Origin: Amphibalanus amphitrite | Taxonomy: Eukaryota; Arthropoda; Thecostraca; Balanomorpha; Balanidae | Reading direction: 5' to 3' | NCBI RefSeq assembly: GCF_019059575.1 | Contig: NW_024881569.1 | Location: 310,001-374,000, forward strand | DNA: 64,000 bases | In this document: positions 23,151-32,992 of the stretch, in pieces | Position numbering within the stretch: position 1 is the first letter of the stretch | How the letters are laid out: the number at the start of each line of letters is the position of its first letter | Notes under the pieces: generated by a model | Databases searched by the model: none | The model's input: only the letters and a program-made list of their open reading frames with translations | Told to the model about the DNA's origin: nothing | Made by a program: the position numbers and the translations under genes

Positions 23151-25913
23151 CGGCGGCCGGTCGACAGCTGCCGCCCGCCAGGTGACGGGCGGACGGTGAG
23201 TTCGTCTGAGCAAACTGAGGTGAGCGCCGGCGCCGCTGGCCAGGGGCCAGTGTCGGCCAGATGGCCACTGCACGCTCCCCGCCGGCTCCCGGAATCCGCG
23301 CTCCCTCGCGCGACGGTCGCGGCGCGGTGAGACGGTCACGGCGCGAGGGCGTCACATCCGCCACCCTGGGACACTGCCGCGCTGTGTCGCCGCGCCGCGG
23401 CCGCCGCTCGTCGCGCTCCTGGCGTTCCAGCTGGTGACACGGTGACCGGTGTCCAGCTGGTCGTCGCTCTCGACCCCCTTCCGATCACTCGGCGGCCCGA
23501 GGTGCGTGCCGGCGCACGTGCGCCGTTTCCGGTGCGTGCGCGCCCGGCGCCGTCCGGCGGCTCGAGTTACTGCGCCGCGATCGGAGCGCGAGCGCCCAGT
23601 TTCCGGCCGAGACGCCGTGTCATGAGCCTCCAATCTGGGGAGCGGCCGCGCGAGATTGGTGGGAGCTCGGGTGGCGCCCGCCGCCGCCGACCCCACCCAC
23701 CAGGGCAATAAGCTGGCCCGGCTCATGTGTAGCCCGGTGATGCAAAAACAAAGCCAGGAAAACAGCAGCGCGCCACAGCCAGCGGAACTGCCATACTGCC
23801 AGGGCTGTCACCGCCACATCTAACGCACATCTCGCGGAGAGCATGCATTTCGTGCATCGGAAAACGCCCAATGACTTTTTTCGAAACAAATAAGGCAAAA
23901 AAGAAAGCCGAGGTTGATATCAGACTCTTCTGGAAAGACACTAACGCGGAGACTCCGATCGCGATATACGAAATGGAGATAAATGAGAACAGAATGAGGC
24001 CAGTCGCTAGTGGAAAGCTGCCAGCAATGTCCCTGTCTCATACGCTGCTCCGCTCAGGAACGGAAGGCAAACGTGCAATCAGGATATGTAAATCTTGATA
24101 TCACCCGGCCAGCCCCGGTGATATGCGGAAAGTGCGCCCGCCAGATAAATTACTGCTAAGTGATTTGATCTCGCTCGCTCGTGATATTTTCCTACCTGCA
24201 CCGAAGGACGTTCGTTAACTCTAAAATGAACCAACTCACGTCCGGCAAAACAAGCGTTGAGACTTGAGCTACAAGTAAATTGCATGCAATATTTGCAACA
24301 ATATGCCACCTCTAATGTTGCATGATGTTGCAGGCTCCGACAATGTTATGTAACTTCTGGTACACATGCAATAATTGTAAGCTTGCTCGCAAGCCTTCTC
24401 ACAGTGAAAGAGCGTCCAGAGACGTTTATGCATTCGAATATAAATTAATTACACTGGTTCACTCTTACAAGAACCATTTTAGATGCCTACATATTTTCAA
24501 AAATCGCAACTTGTAAGCGCAAGCGAATTTTCGTGGTTATCTCATTGCTGGGGAATTTTGGTATATCCCAAATGACCAGTCCTTACTTCTCATGACCATG
24601 GCCTCGCTCCCCATTTGGCACTGAGGCAGTCAGTCCGAGACCTTGAAACGCAGGCTGGCAGATATTTTCGGTCAGTCCCCATGTTTCCCTCTCAGTTAAT
24701 GGCTTTCAGGAAGCGGAAGGCTTTCCACACTGACACAATTTTGAGCCCTCTCCCCTGCGCGGAAGTCAGGGGAGGAGAGAAGTGACCGTCGGAGTGCTGT
24801 GAGACCACGCCTCCGGGGTTCCGATGGGTCTCGCCGCGGCCCGACCCGACCCGACCCGGATGTTGTGGTCCGAATTGAGGCGGTGCCGCCGAGCCGCCAA
24901 CACCACTTCCCACTCCGCCCTCCTTTCAGCCGCGGTAGCCGGTTAGTTCCGCACTGGGCCGCTCAGAATAGCCCCCTTTCTGACCGCCTCACTAGCGTAT
25001 ATGTAGCTGCCCTGACCGTGAGAGGCAGAATCCCTCGTAAGGCGCGTACCTCTCCGCACCGCGGCACACATCAGCATGGTTTTGTAAAGAAAAGGAATGG
25101 AGGTTGAACTGGAAGGCGATGAAGCAGCTCAATAAAGCAAAACTAAGGTAACTGCCTACTTCTAAGATAGAAAAAATAACAAGTGTAGAAAATAAAAACA
25201 CATGGTGCACATGGGGAAATGCACCGTTCCCCTGGCCGCGCGATCCAAGGGCACAATGAAATGCAACAGCTCTTCAATGCCTCAATTGGCCCGAAAGCTC
25301 CAGTCCGTTTAAGATCAATCACGTTACTTGACCCCGAACCAAACTGACCATCACTCTGGCAGACGCTCGTAGTTCCTATGCAGAGGACCTGTCGGACCAA
25401 GCAGCCATCTGCAGATCGCGCAATGCGCATGGGCCTTCGAATGTAACTGACTGCTTCAAGGGCCTCAGGTGGCTACATGACAGTAAATGGACGCCAATAC
25501 AAGCATGTTTTAGCCAGCTGTTCATTGGCCAGTCTGGGACTCGTGTGTGAACTGTTCAGTGTTCAATGGCAAGGCGGGGCCAGCTCGTGTGCAATGTTTG
25601 TGCACTGCAGCTCATGACGACGTGTTATGCAAATGTCGAAATCGACACGTAATGTGATAGTGTTGTCTGGTCTGGTTCAGACTTCACGAGGCTAGCCAAA
25701 GAAATGTGGCTCGGACATCTGATCGTTGATCTAGCATGGATCTGCTTCTCCACAGGACTGCAGGCTTCAAGCACGGAGTTTGATTTCGTAACTTATAGCA
25801 AAACAAAGGGTAAATGCTAAAATATGGCATATTTTTCCACAGGTTACGGGAAAGCAGCTGAGGTTTATCACGATATCCCATCTTACACTGGGCACATCGA
25901 GTCTTAAAGGGAC
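23151..25913. other. No gene recognised; CpG-rich 23150-23720
   Basis: The first 570 bases are very GC- and CpG-rich, with frames on both strands but no domain. 24780-25100 is a smaller GC-rich block with a CGACC repeat at 24838-24857. The rest shows nothing recognisable. Confidence 0.35.
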
Positions 25914-25917
25914 CCTC

Positions 25918-26696
25918 CCACCCTCAAAAAAGTTTATGAATTGGCATGAAAGTGATGTCGCTCGGTTCAGAAAGAGCGAAAACGAATATCTACCAAATTT
26001 CACCGAAAAAATATTCACCGGTTTTCAAGATATTAGACTTTTACTTTTGTTTACTTTTTGGGATATCCGCTGTTCCTAGCGACTTTATTTGGAAGCAATA
26101 GTTTGGCAGCTGAAAGTGCGGCACTTGTTGCGCGCAAAGCAGCATATACTACCGCGTGCTACAAAACGTTTTAGTCAACCATTTAAAAATCGTTAGATAT
26201 CTGCGCTGACGTCACACATTCAGAGAGGTATTCCTATGCATTAGCCCCTCTGAATCAAAATGCTGCAATTTTGAAATTCAATATTTCTGATTTAAGGCAT
26301 TTTTCGACGTACACTGAAAACAATTTAACCCAAGGCTGGCGAGTAAACCGGTGTTTTACGGGTACCCCTATCCGCAACCATTTTTAACCACCCTCCCAGG
26401 AGTAGTGCTAGGTCCCATTGCGGTGTAGTCGTACTTGCTCTGAGCGGATATAACCGCTGTCAGCGAACAAGTCCGCTGAGAGCAGGGTCGACTACACTGC
26501 AATGGGACCTTACTGTACTCCTGGGAGGGTGGTTAAAAATGGTTGCAGATAGGGGTACCCGCAAAACACCGGTTTACTCGCGGGCCTTGGGTTAAATTGT
26601 TTTCAGTGTAGTGAGTGCCGAAACCGGTAATTGTGAGCCAGGGACCCCATTTTGGCTATCTCAACTCAAATCTAATGTTAAGGTGGGAGGGTCCCT
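25918..26696. mobile_element. TTAA-flanked TIR element (AGGGACCCTCCCACC ends)
   Basis: TTAA at 25914-25917 and 26697-26700 borders perfect inverted termini AGGGACCCTCCCACC / GGTGGGAGGGTCCCT. The TTAA duplication suggests piggyBac or Kolobok superfamily. 779 bp, non-coding, interrupted by a TA-flanked foldback at 26312-26608. A related right end, inverted, occurs at 62401-62460. Confidence 0.85.
26312..26608. mobile_element. TA-flanked foldback MITE nested in the TTAA element
   Basis: TA dinucleotides (26310-26311 and 26609-26610) flank inverted ends CACTGAAAACAATTTAACCC / GGGTTAAATTGTTTTCAGTG. The inverted similarity continues for over 130 bp towards the centre, so the unit folds into one long hairpin. 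TA duplication suggests Tc1/mariner-type mobilisation. 297 bp, no coding capacity. Confidence 0.8.
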
Positions 26697-26700
26697 TTAA

Positions 26701-27505
26701 CGAAGAAATTCCGAAAACTCGGGCAAGTTAAGAAATAACGCTCCAATCTGTTGAATACCTAGTAGAAAAGATTTATACATAAAGAACACAATGCTTCTCT
26801 CTAACACACATCATCCTAAAGCCTATAAGTTTCTGTCATTGACCATTCCTCAATAGGACCCATTTTCCAAATCAAGTAATCGACAAAAATAAATATACCT
26901 AATCGACTATATAGCATTTGCAATACCTACATGATGCTCTTTTCGACTCCAAGCTCCTTGTTCACCTACGGGCCCACGTGTGTGTCCAGGTCCCCGTCTC
27001 CCCTGCGCAGGAAGCGCCACCCTTCCCGCCGTGGCCGACCCGACGCACCCGGAATGCAGACCTACAGAGACGCGACATCTCGGGACGCGCTGTTTTCTCT
27101 GGGCGCGAGCGCGCGACACGCCCGGCCCCGGCCCCGGCTAATCTGCTCTAATCTCATTAGAAGGCGGGCTATGAAAACAAAGGGGAGCGGATTCCCGCCA
27201 TGCCTGTCTGTCCTAATGACGTGGCGCAGAAAATCGTCCATCCGCCAACCGTAGATGCGGGGCGACAGAGGCTGTCAGACAGGGACTTCTGCATGGAGAG
27301 CGGTCATAGGACGCGACCGGACGGCACGCGCCATATGTGGAGAAATGACAGTCGACAGATGTCCGCAGCTGGACGGGTTCTCCGAAAAATACTGACAAAA
27401 TGATGAATTACAAATCAAACAAATGACGAAACAAATAACTAAACGAATTTTATCAACTAAAATTATTTTTTCCTGGCGACATAAATAACGCTATAAAAAC
27501 ACTGA
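26701..27505. other. No gene recognised
   Basis: AT-rich to 26920, then a GC-rich block (26960-27330) without a recognisable product, then AT-rich sequence up to the TGTTT target site. Confidence 0.4.
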
Positions 27506-27510
27506 TGTTT

Positions 27511-27784
27511 TGTGTTTCGAATGTGTCATTCTAGCTTAGTTGTGCGTCGGCGAGTGGGCCTGAATTAGTACTGTTTCGTTAGCGACAGAGACACGTGGAG
27601 GGACGGAAGAAGGGCGACGTTGTTCATGGGCGGAAGCCGCCTGCTGGCCATGTGTGGACGGGGTGAGAGGCGGCAGTGAGGCAGAGAGGGCGCAGGCGAG
27701 AGGACGGGTCCGTGTGTGGTGTTGGTGGCGTTGGAATGGAAATAGAAGACTAGACCAACTCGGACTTTTGTCGGAAATACCACA
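27511..27784 (+). repeat. 5' long terminal repeat
   Basis: Starts TGTGTTTCGAATG and ends GGAAATACCACA (TG...CA). Sequence and length equal the 3' copy at 31854-32127. A 72-codon antisense frame in it is incidental. Confidence 0.95.
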
Positions 27785-27796
27785 AGCTATTTCGGC
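27785..27796 (+). promoter_or_regulatory. Candidate primer-binding site complementary to the tRNA-Phe 5' end
   Basis: AGCTATTTCGGC abuts the LTR border exactly. It does not begin TGG, so it is not a normal tRNA 3'-CCA site. Its reverse complement GCCGAAATAGCT equals nucleotides 1-12 of eukaryotic tRNA-Phe as I recall that sequence. The primer 3' end would be a tRNA cut in the D-loop. No GCCGAAATAGCT occurs in the LTR, so Tf1-style self-priming by the same duplex is not supported. Confidence 0.55.
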
Positions 27797-27822
27797 GTTT
27801 TTTTGGTTCAAGCGGTGAGAAG

Positions 27823-28593
27823 ATGCCAGGTGAGAGCTCTGAGCCTGGTGACGGAGGCACCGGAAGAGCAGTGATGGAGGCGACGCCGGCGTTCGACGCC
27901 AGAACCATTCCGGAATTTGACGGAACTGGGAACGTCGTGGAATGGCTGGAGCAGGCTGCTCTCCTGTGCGAGCTACGCGCGGTATCGTTGATGGCGGTGC
28001 TGCCGACTCGGCTGCGCGGTGGTGCTTTCGCGGTGTGGTCGCGAATGCCTCCGGAGACTCGCCATCACCTGTCCAGTGTGAAGGCCAAGCTACTGAGGGC
28101 CTTCGCCATGGACCCATTCACAGCACAGGCCGAGATGACCAGACGCCACCTTCGTCCCGGAGAAACAGCAGACGTCTATCTGGCGGCGCTGCAGCAGCTC
28201 GCTGAGCTGATGGGTGGTCTCCCCGAAAGGGCCATCGCGATCGTCTTCGTCAACGGACTGCCGGAGACTGTGCAGGCCTCGGTCCGTGACGGGCTCGGGG
28301 AGAGCTTCACGCTGGAGTATGTGCTGGACCGGGCGAGAGCAGTGCTCTCCAGGGCGACGGTCACTGCGGCGGGGCCGGCGGCGGCGGCGGCAGCGGCGAC
28401 GGCGGCGGGCGGCCCGTCGCCCCATCACAGTGACATCTCAAGGTCGGCTCGCCGGCCGGGTCCGATCCGCTGCTGGACCTGTGGCCGGCTGGGTCATGTC
28501 GCCCGGATGTGCCCAAACGGCTGCGGCGGGGGAGCTGCATCAGCGCAAGCGTCTCCTCCGCCGCCCACCGCGCCGGCAGCAGAGCGCCGGTGA
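27823..28593 (+). CDS. gag: Gag (capsid/nucleocapsid) of the LTR retrotransposon
   Basis: A 256-codon frame from the first ATG after the primer site (GAAG-ATG-CC). Residues about 25-165 form a helical region with a Trp/Leu pattern typical of retrotransposon capsids (FDGTGNVVEWLEQ and, later, ADVYLAALQQLAEL). An Ala-rich linker follows. A single CCHC zinc knuckle, C-x2-C-x4-H-x4-C, occupies residues 217-230 and would bind genomic RNA. The frame ends with a Pro/Ala-rich tail of about 25 residues that is bypassed when ribosomes shift into pol. Gag would assemble cytoplasmic particles. The capsid assignment is by position and composition; the knuckle is unambiguous. Confidence 0.9.
   Translation: MPGESSEPGDGGTGRAVMEATPAFDARTIPEFDGTGNVVEWLEQAALLCELRAVSLMAVLPTRLRGGAFAVWSRMPPETRHHLSSVKAKLLRAFAMDPFTAQAEMTRRHLRPGETADVYLAALQQLAELMGGLPERAIAIVFVNGLPETVQASVRDGLGESFTLEYVLDRARAVLSRATVTAAGPAAAAAAATAAGGPSPHHSDISRSARRPGPIRCWTCGRLGHVARMCPNGCGGGAASAQASPPPPTAPAAERR
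28512..28564 (+). promoter_or_regulatory. -1 ribosomal frameshift signal (C CCA AAC plus stem)
   Basis: The heptamer CCCAAAC (28512-28518) is phased X XXY YYZ on the gag frame (codons CCA AAC at 28513-28518). Four bases later GCGGCGGGGGAG (28523-28534) pairs with CTCCTCCGCCGC (28553-28564): 12 pairs with one G-U and an 18-nt loop. Pol lies in the -1 frame, as this signal requires. Spacing of four is slightly short of the usual five to nine; losing the first pairs would correct it. Confidence 0.8.
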
Positions 28594-31500
28594 TCATCAT
28601 GCTACTCAACGGACGGCCGTGTCACGCGCTGGTGGACACGGGCTGCGAGGAAACCGTGGTGTTTGTTGGGTGTTTGAACAACTGGGATCAGTGTGAGATA
28701 AATATGACGGCGGTGAATGGTAGTGCGGTGCGATGCTGTGGGAGGGCAGATGTGAGTCTGGAAGCACAAGGCCGCCGAGCTGCGGTACGTGCTGTGGTGG
28801 TAGCGGAAAGGCTGATGGGTGTCGATGTGTTGCTGGGAATGACCGGATTGGAGGCGCTGGGCGGTGTGTTTGTTCGGGCAGGAGAGGTGCGACTCGGGGG
28901 CGGCGGTGTGACGAGAGAAGAGCGATCGGGGTGTGCCGGTGTTAGGGCCGAGTCGAGTGATATGTCTGTCGCTGTGGTTCAGGCGCGCGGCCCGGGGCTC
29001 GGGGACGGCAGTGTGACGGGAGAGGAGCGCTCGGAATATGCAGGTGTTCGGCCTGAATCGAGTGGTTCATCTGCCGCTGTGGTTAAGGCGCGCGGTCCGG
29101 GGGACAGACAGATCGAGACGGCGGACTTTCTGGCAAAGTTCAGTGCAGGGAAGTGGACAGTGTGGTGGAAGTGGGCCAACGGCAAGGAGCCCGTGAGGCT
29201 CGCAAATACTGTGCCGCAGTATCGCGTGCCGGCCGAGGCGCAGGGACAGTTCGATGACGAATTGCAGTTGTGGATAGATGAAGGTTGGCTGCAGCCATAC
29301 GACGAACGAGAGCACGGACCGGTGCGCGGTTTGATCCCGCTCATGGTGGCGATTCAGGAGGCCAAGAACAAGGTCAGACCGGTGCTCGACTACAGAGAGT
29401 TAAATGAGCATCTGGTGCCCCATACGGCTGAAGCCGATGTTTGCCGTGACCAGCTCCGCAAGTGGCGCCGTCATGGAGCCAATGTTGCTGTGATTGATCT
29501 GAAGAAGGCCTTTCTGCAGCTACACGTGGCTCCAGAGCTGTGGCCATTCCAGACAGTGATTGTTGGTGGCCAGAGATATGCTTTGACGCGCGTCGGGTTC
29601 GGTCTGTGCATTGCAAGTGACGTCATGCGAGCAGTGGTCAGGGAGGTATTAGATCAGGACCCCGATATGGCAAAGGCTGTGCTACCCTACGCTGATGACC
29701 TGCTGGTGAACGAGACGTATGTCTCGTCCCAGCAGGTAGCGCAGCATTTTGCCAGGTACGGACTGGAGTGCAAGCCGCCGGAGCGCGTGACAAATGAAGC
29801 AGGAGCGAGAATGCTGGGACTGCGCGTGAAACAGGGCTTCGACGGCGCACTGCGATGGACGCGGGACGACGTGACACCGTCAAAGCCACCTGAGGTGTTG
29901 ACCAGGCGCGCGGTCTTCGCTTGGGCAGGTCAGCTGACGTCACACATGCCTGTTGCCGGGTGGCTGCGACCAGCCGCTGCCTGGCTAAAAAGGACGGCGA
30001 ACAAAGCGAGTGACGACTGGGACTCACCGATCGGTGACAATGACTTGCTCAAACAGGTCACTGACGTGGCCCGTCGGGTGACGGAGCGCGACCCAGCACG
30101 GGGACAGTGGTGCGTCTCCGGCGAATCTGTCACCGTGTGGACTGACGCCAGTGCTATCGCCCGCGGCGTGGTCCTAAGTGACCCTGACACGGGCGAGGTG
30201 ATCGAAGACGCCGCGTGGCTGCGCACCGAGGTGGACACCGACATGCACATCAACTTGTCTGAGCTAGATGCTGCGTTGAACGGTGTCAACATGGCCGTGG
30301 CGTGGGGTTTCAGACGGCTGAACCTGCGCACGGACTCCGTGACCGTTCAGCGCTGGCTTACCGACGCGCTGACAGGCCGAGCCAGGCTACGCACCAAGGC
30401 GCAGTCTGAAATGCTGATACGGCGGCGGGTGGCAGTGTTCATGCAGCTGGTGACGGAGTACGGTCTTGCCGTGTCGGTAGAACTTGTGCCGTCAGCGAAT
30501 AACCGAGCCGATGAACTGACAAGAGTGCCAGGGGAGTGGCTGAAGGTCAAACCGCCAGAGGCCGTGGGCGTGGTGGCCGCCGTGAGGACAGCGCGTGCAG
30601 AGGACATACAGGCGGTGCATGAGAGCGTGGGCCACCAGGGGGTGCGCCGTACTTGGTGGTACGCGCGCCGAGAGCTGGGCAGCGGGGCCGTGACGAAGTC
30701 GGCGGTCCGGGCGGTTGTCAAATCGTGCCAGGTTTGTGCGTCCATCGATCCTGCCCCGTCGCGGTGGAAGCACGGCACCCTGGAGGTCGACCGTACCTGG
30801 GAGCGGCTGGCGATGGACGTCACACATTTTCGTGGCAAGACCTACCTGACCGTGATCGACTGCGGACCGTCGCGGTACGCAATGTGGCGCGAAATTCGCC
30901 GCTCTGACGGCAGCGAGATCGTCGGGCAGCTAGAAAGCATCTTTTTAGAGCGAGGGGCGCCGGCCGAGCTTTTGATGGATAACGCGACGGAGTTCAAAGG
31001 ACGAGAGTTGAAGGCGTTCGCGGCGCGATGGGACGTGAACTTGAGGTACCGCGCAGCATATGAGCCTGGCGGGAATGGTATCATCGAGCGCCACCACCGC
31101 ACCATCAAAGTGATGGCCACCCGTCAGGGCTGCACCGTGCCGGAGGCTGTGCATCGTTATAATGTCACGCCCAAGGACGGCTGTGATATCGCGTCGGCCC
31201 CCGTACACGGCGTGTACCGTCAGGCTGGTAGGGACTTGTGTGTACAGTCACATGGAGGCACATCTGTTCCTACTGCCCGCCAGCCTGGCGTATTTCAGCT
31301 CGGAGACGCGGTGTGGATTCGGAAACGGGGTGATCGGTGCACCGCGGTGTCCAGGGAAGGCACGGTCACTAAAATCGTCTCACCGCAGACGATAGAGGTG
31401 GACGGTGTGCCGTGGCACGTCCGAAACGTGCGGCATCGTCTGGTCGATGACGCGACAGTGATTGCGACAGAGGACGAGCACGGGCAGATGGACAATGACG

Positions 31501-31826
31501 TGCCTTGTCCGGTTCCGACCGTCCGGGCGCCCGGGCGGCTGGCCATTGAGGCCCCGGCGACGGCCCCGACGGTCGCGCCGACTAACGACCCTGCCGGGGA
31601 CCCGCAGACTGAGACGGGAGGTGACGTGAAACTGGAAACGGACACCGAAGGCCAAGGTTCGGCTTTGGAAAATGAAAGGCCAAGTGACCGCAGGGATGAG
31701 GCTGAGGGACCGGCGGAAGGTGGGGGTGGACCGTGTAACGATAGTGAGACACTGAGAAGGAGTGCGCGCTGGAGACGGGCGACACAGCTGTACGGTGACC
31801 CCATCCCGAGCGAGACGGTTGAGTGA
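28512..31826 (+). CDS. pol: Pol polyprotein: protease, RT, RNase H, integrase
   Basis: Open for about 1104 codons, read by -1 frameshift from gag; the upstream GTG at 28509 is unlikely to be a start. Numbering from that GTG: aspartic protease DTG at 43-45 with a VDVLLG flap-side motif near 105; reverse transcriptase with D330 (VIDLKKAF) and YADD 394-397; RNase H acidic residues D546, E585, D609 and D668; integrase HHCC zinc finger H704, H709, C740, C743; and D770, D824, E860 with D-x35-E spacing, followed by a C-terminal DNA-binding region (GDAVWIRKR). All catalytic residues are present and there is no internal stop. A roughly 35-residue tandem duplication lies between protease and RT. It would replicate and integrate the element. 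Lineage unresolved. Confidence 0.95.
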   Translation, partial: PKRLRRGSCISASVSSAAHRAGSRAPVIIMLLNGRPCHALVDTGCEETVVFVGCLNNWDQCEINMTAVNGSAVRCCGRADVSLEAQGRRAAVRAVVVAERLMGVDVLLGMTGLEALGGVFVRAGEVRLGGGGVTREERSGCAGVRAESSDMSVAVVQARGPGLGDGSVTGEERSEYAGVRPESSGSSAAVVKARGPGDRQIETADFLAKFSAGKWTVWWKWANGKEPVRLANTVPQYRVPAEAQGQFDDELQLWIDEGWLQPYDEREHGPVRGLIPLMVAIQEAKNKVRPVLDYRELNEHLVPHTAEADVCRDQLRKWRRHGANVAVIDLKKAFLQLHVAPELWPFQTVIVGGQRYALTRVGFGLCIASDVMRAVVREVLDQDPDMAKAVLPYADDLLVNETYVSSQQVAQHFARYGLECKPPERVTNEAGARMLGLRVKQGFDGALRWTRDDVTPSKPPEVLTRRAVFAWAGQLTSHMPVAGWLRPAAAWLKRTANKASDDWDSPIGDNDLLKQVTDVARRVTERDPARGQWCVSGESVTVWTDASAIARGVVLSDPDTGEVIEDAAWLRTEVDTDMHINLSELDAALNGVNMAVAWGFRRLNLRTDSVTVQRWLTDALTGRARLRTKAQSEMLIRRRVAVFMQLVTEYGLAVSVELVPSANNRADELTRVPGEWLKVKPPEAVGVVAAVRTARAEDIQAVHESVGHQGVRRTWWYARRELGSGAVTKSAVRAVVKSCQVCASIDPAPSRWKHGTLEVDRTWERLAMDVTHFRGKTYLTVIDCGPSRYAMWREIRRSDGSEIVGQLESIFLERGAPAELLMDNATEFKGRELKAFAARWDVNLRYRAAYEPGGNGIIERHHRTIKVMATRQGCTVPEAVHRYNVTPKDGCDIASAPVHGVYRQAGRDLCVQSHGGTSVPTARQPGVFQLGDAVWIRKRGDRCTAVSREGTVTKIVSPQTIEVDGVPWHVRNVRHRLVDDATVIATEDEHGQMDNDVPCPVPTVRAPGRLAIEAPATAPTVAPTNDPAGDPQTETGGDVKLETDTEGQGSALENERPSDRRDEAEGPAEGGGGPCNDSETLRRSARWRRATQLYGDPIPSETVE
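28905..29102 (+). repeat. Tandem duplication in the protease-RT linker of pol
   Basis: Two in-frame units of about 105 bp encode G-V-T-R-E-E-R-S...ARGPG and S-V-T-G-E-E-R-S...ARGPG. Both contain EERS, AGVR.ESS and V.ARGPG. Confidence 0.85.
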
Positions 31827-31838
31827 ATGTGTTCCTTT

Positions 31839-31853
31839 AGGAACAGGGGGGAA
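31839..31853 (+). promoter_or_regulatory. Polypurine tract of the LTR retrotransposon
   Basis: AGGAACAGGGGGGAA lies directly before the 3' LTR, the normal site for plus-strand priming. The hairpin GTTCC-TTTA-GGAAC (31831-31844) overlaps it. Confidence 0.85.
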
Positions 31854-32127
31854 TGTGTTTCGAATGTGTCATTCTAGCTTAGTTGTGCGTCGGCGAGTGG
31901 GCCTGAATTAGTACTGTTTCGTTAGCGACAGAGACACGTGGAGGGACGGAAGAAGGGCGACGTTGTTCATGGGCGGAAGCCGCCTGCTGGCCATGTGTGG
32001 ACGGGGTGAGAGGCGGCAGTGAGGCAGAGAGGGCGCAGGCGAGAGGACGGGTCCGTGTGTGGTGTTGGTGGCGTTGGAATGGAAATAGAAGACTAGACCA
32101 ACTCGGACTTTTGTCGGAAATACCACA
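31854..32127 (+). repeat. 3' long terminal repeat
   Basis: Same 274 bases as the 5' LTR by eye. Followed by the target duplication TGTTT. Confidence 0.95.
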
Positions 32128-32132
32128 TGTTT

Positions 32133-32742
32133 TTAGCAATATATCAGGATTTTTTTTTAAAATAAAACGCCAACAAACAAACTTTCAACTCATTGACGTA
32201 ACTAAATGCATTCTTTTTAGCTAAATCATGTTCATGAATTTGATGCAGGTGTAAGCGTTGACAATGGAGATATTTGGCCTGGGACTTGTTGCTTTATTAA
32301 ATCTTATGCTTAAACTGTTTTAAGCAAGGGAGTTCATCAGTTTTAAATTATGGCAAACAGGAAAATCGTTCTGGGTTTGCAAAACATTTTCAAATCGCCG
32401 ACACAATCAAAGCCACAAACCACCACACCTGGACTTGCACTAAAGCATCGTTTCACACCGATTCCCGTCCCAAACGATCCTCTGAGCTGTGTCTCCCCAC
32501 CTGAGGGGCCTGCCGTCCTGAGATCCCCAGTCTCCGCACCCAGCTGCTCTCCGCACGAGCGCGTCCGCACACTGCGGGACCATCAGTCGCCAATCGGACA
32601 TGAGCGTCCATTGTGCGCGTATTTTGCCCTTCGCCACGGTAGCGCTCGAGTTTTTGTGGCCGCGTTTCAGTCCAGCTCCGAGCGAGACGTGTTTTTTCAC
32701 CGGTCGCGCCATTGATCGCCGCATATGAATCGATCACTGTTC
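32133..32742. other. No gene recognised
   Basis: AT-rich to 32350, then moderately GC-rich DNA with overlapping short frames on both strands and no domain. Separates the LTR element from the LINE. Confidence 0.4.
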
Positions 32743-32763
32743 CACACACACACACACACACAC
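32743..32763 (-). repeat. (TG)n tail of the LINE
   Basis: Uninterrupted CA dinucleotides on the plus strand, directly downstream of the LINE AATAAA. CR1/Jockey-group LINEs often end in short tandem repeats instead of poly(A). Confidence 0.8.
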
Positions 32764-32992
32764 GGAGTTTATTGACATAATACATGAGGTACATCGAGTA
32801 TGTATCACGGAGAGTTGGCGCAAAAGCCATGGGCTCATCTCGAGGCGCCAAATCTCGACCTCTTCACTATCTCCAGTATCACTACCACTACCGCCGCCGC
32901 CGTGTCTAGGATTGCCCCGCGCAGCCAGCCGCCCCCACGCGTGCCCAGCGACGGGCGCGGGCCCACCCGGCTCAGCGAACAGAATAGGTAAT

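Larger units (their letters stand above)
27511..32127 (+). mobile_element. Complete LTR retrotransposon (Ty3/gypsy-like gene order)
   Basis: A 4617-bp unit bounded by 274-bp LTRs that I read as identical, with a perfect 5-bp target duplication TGTTT (27506-27510 and 32128-32132). Order: LTR, primer site, gag, pol (protease, reverse transcriptase, RNase H, integrase), polypurine tract, LTR; no envelope gene. The order and the integrase position match Ty3/gypsy elements; the lineage within them is not resolved. Intact frames and matching LTRs imply a very recent insertion and possible activity. Its GC-rich coding composition differs from the AT-rich flanks. Confidence 0.95.

Noticed and set aside
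28509..28511. GTG as an independent pol start
   Set aside because: Gag and pol overlap with a properly phased slippery heptamer, so frameshifting is the simpler explanation.
31827..31853. Envelope gene between pol and the 3' LTR
   Set aside because: Only 27 bases separate the pol stop from the LTR.
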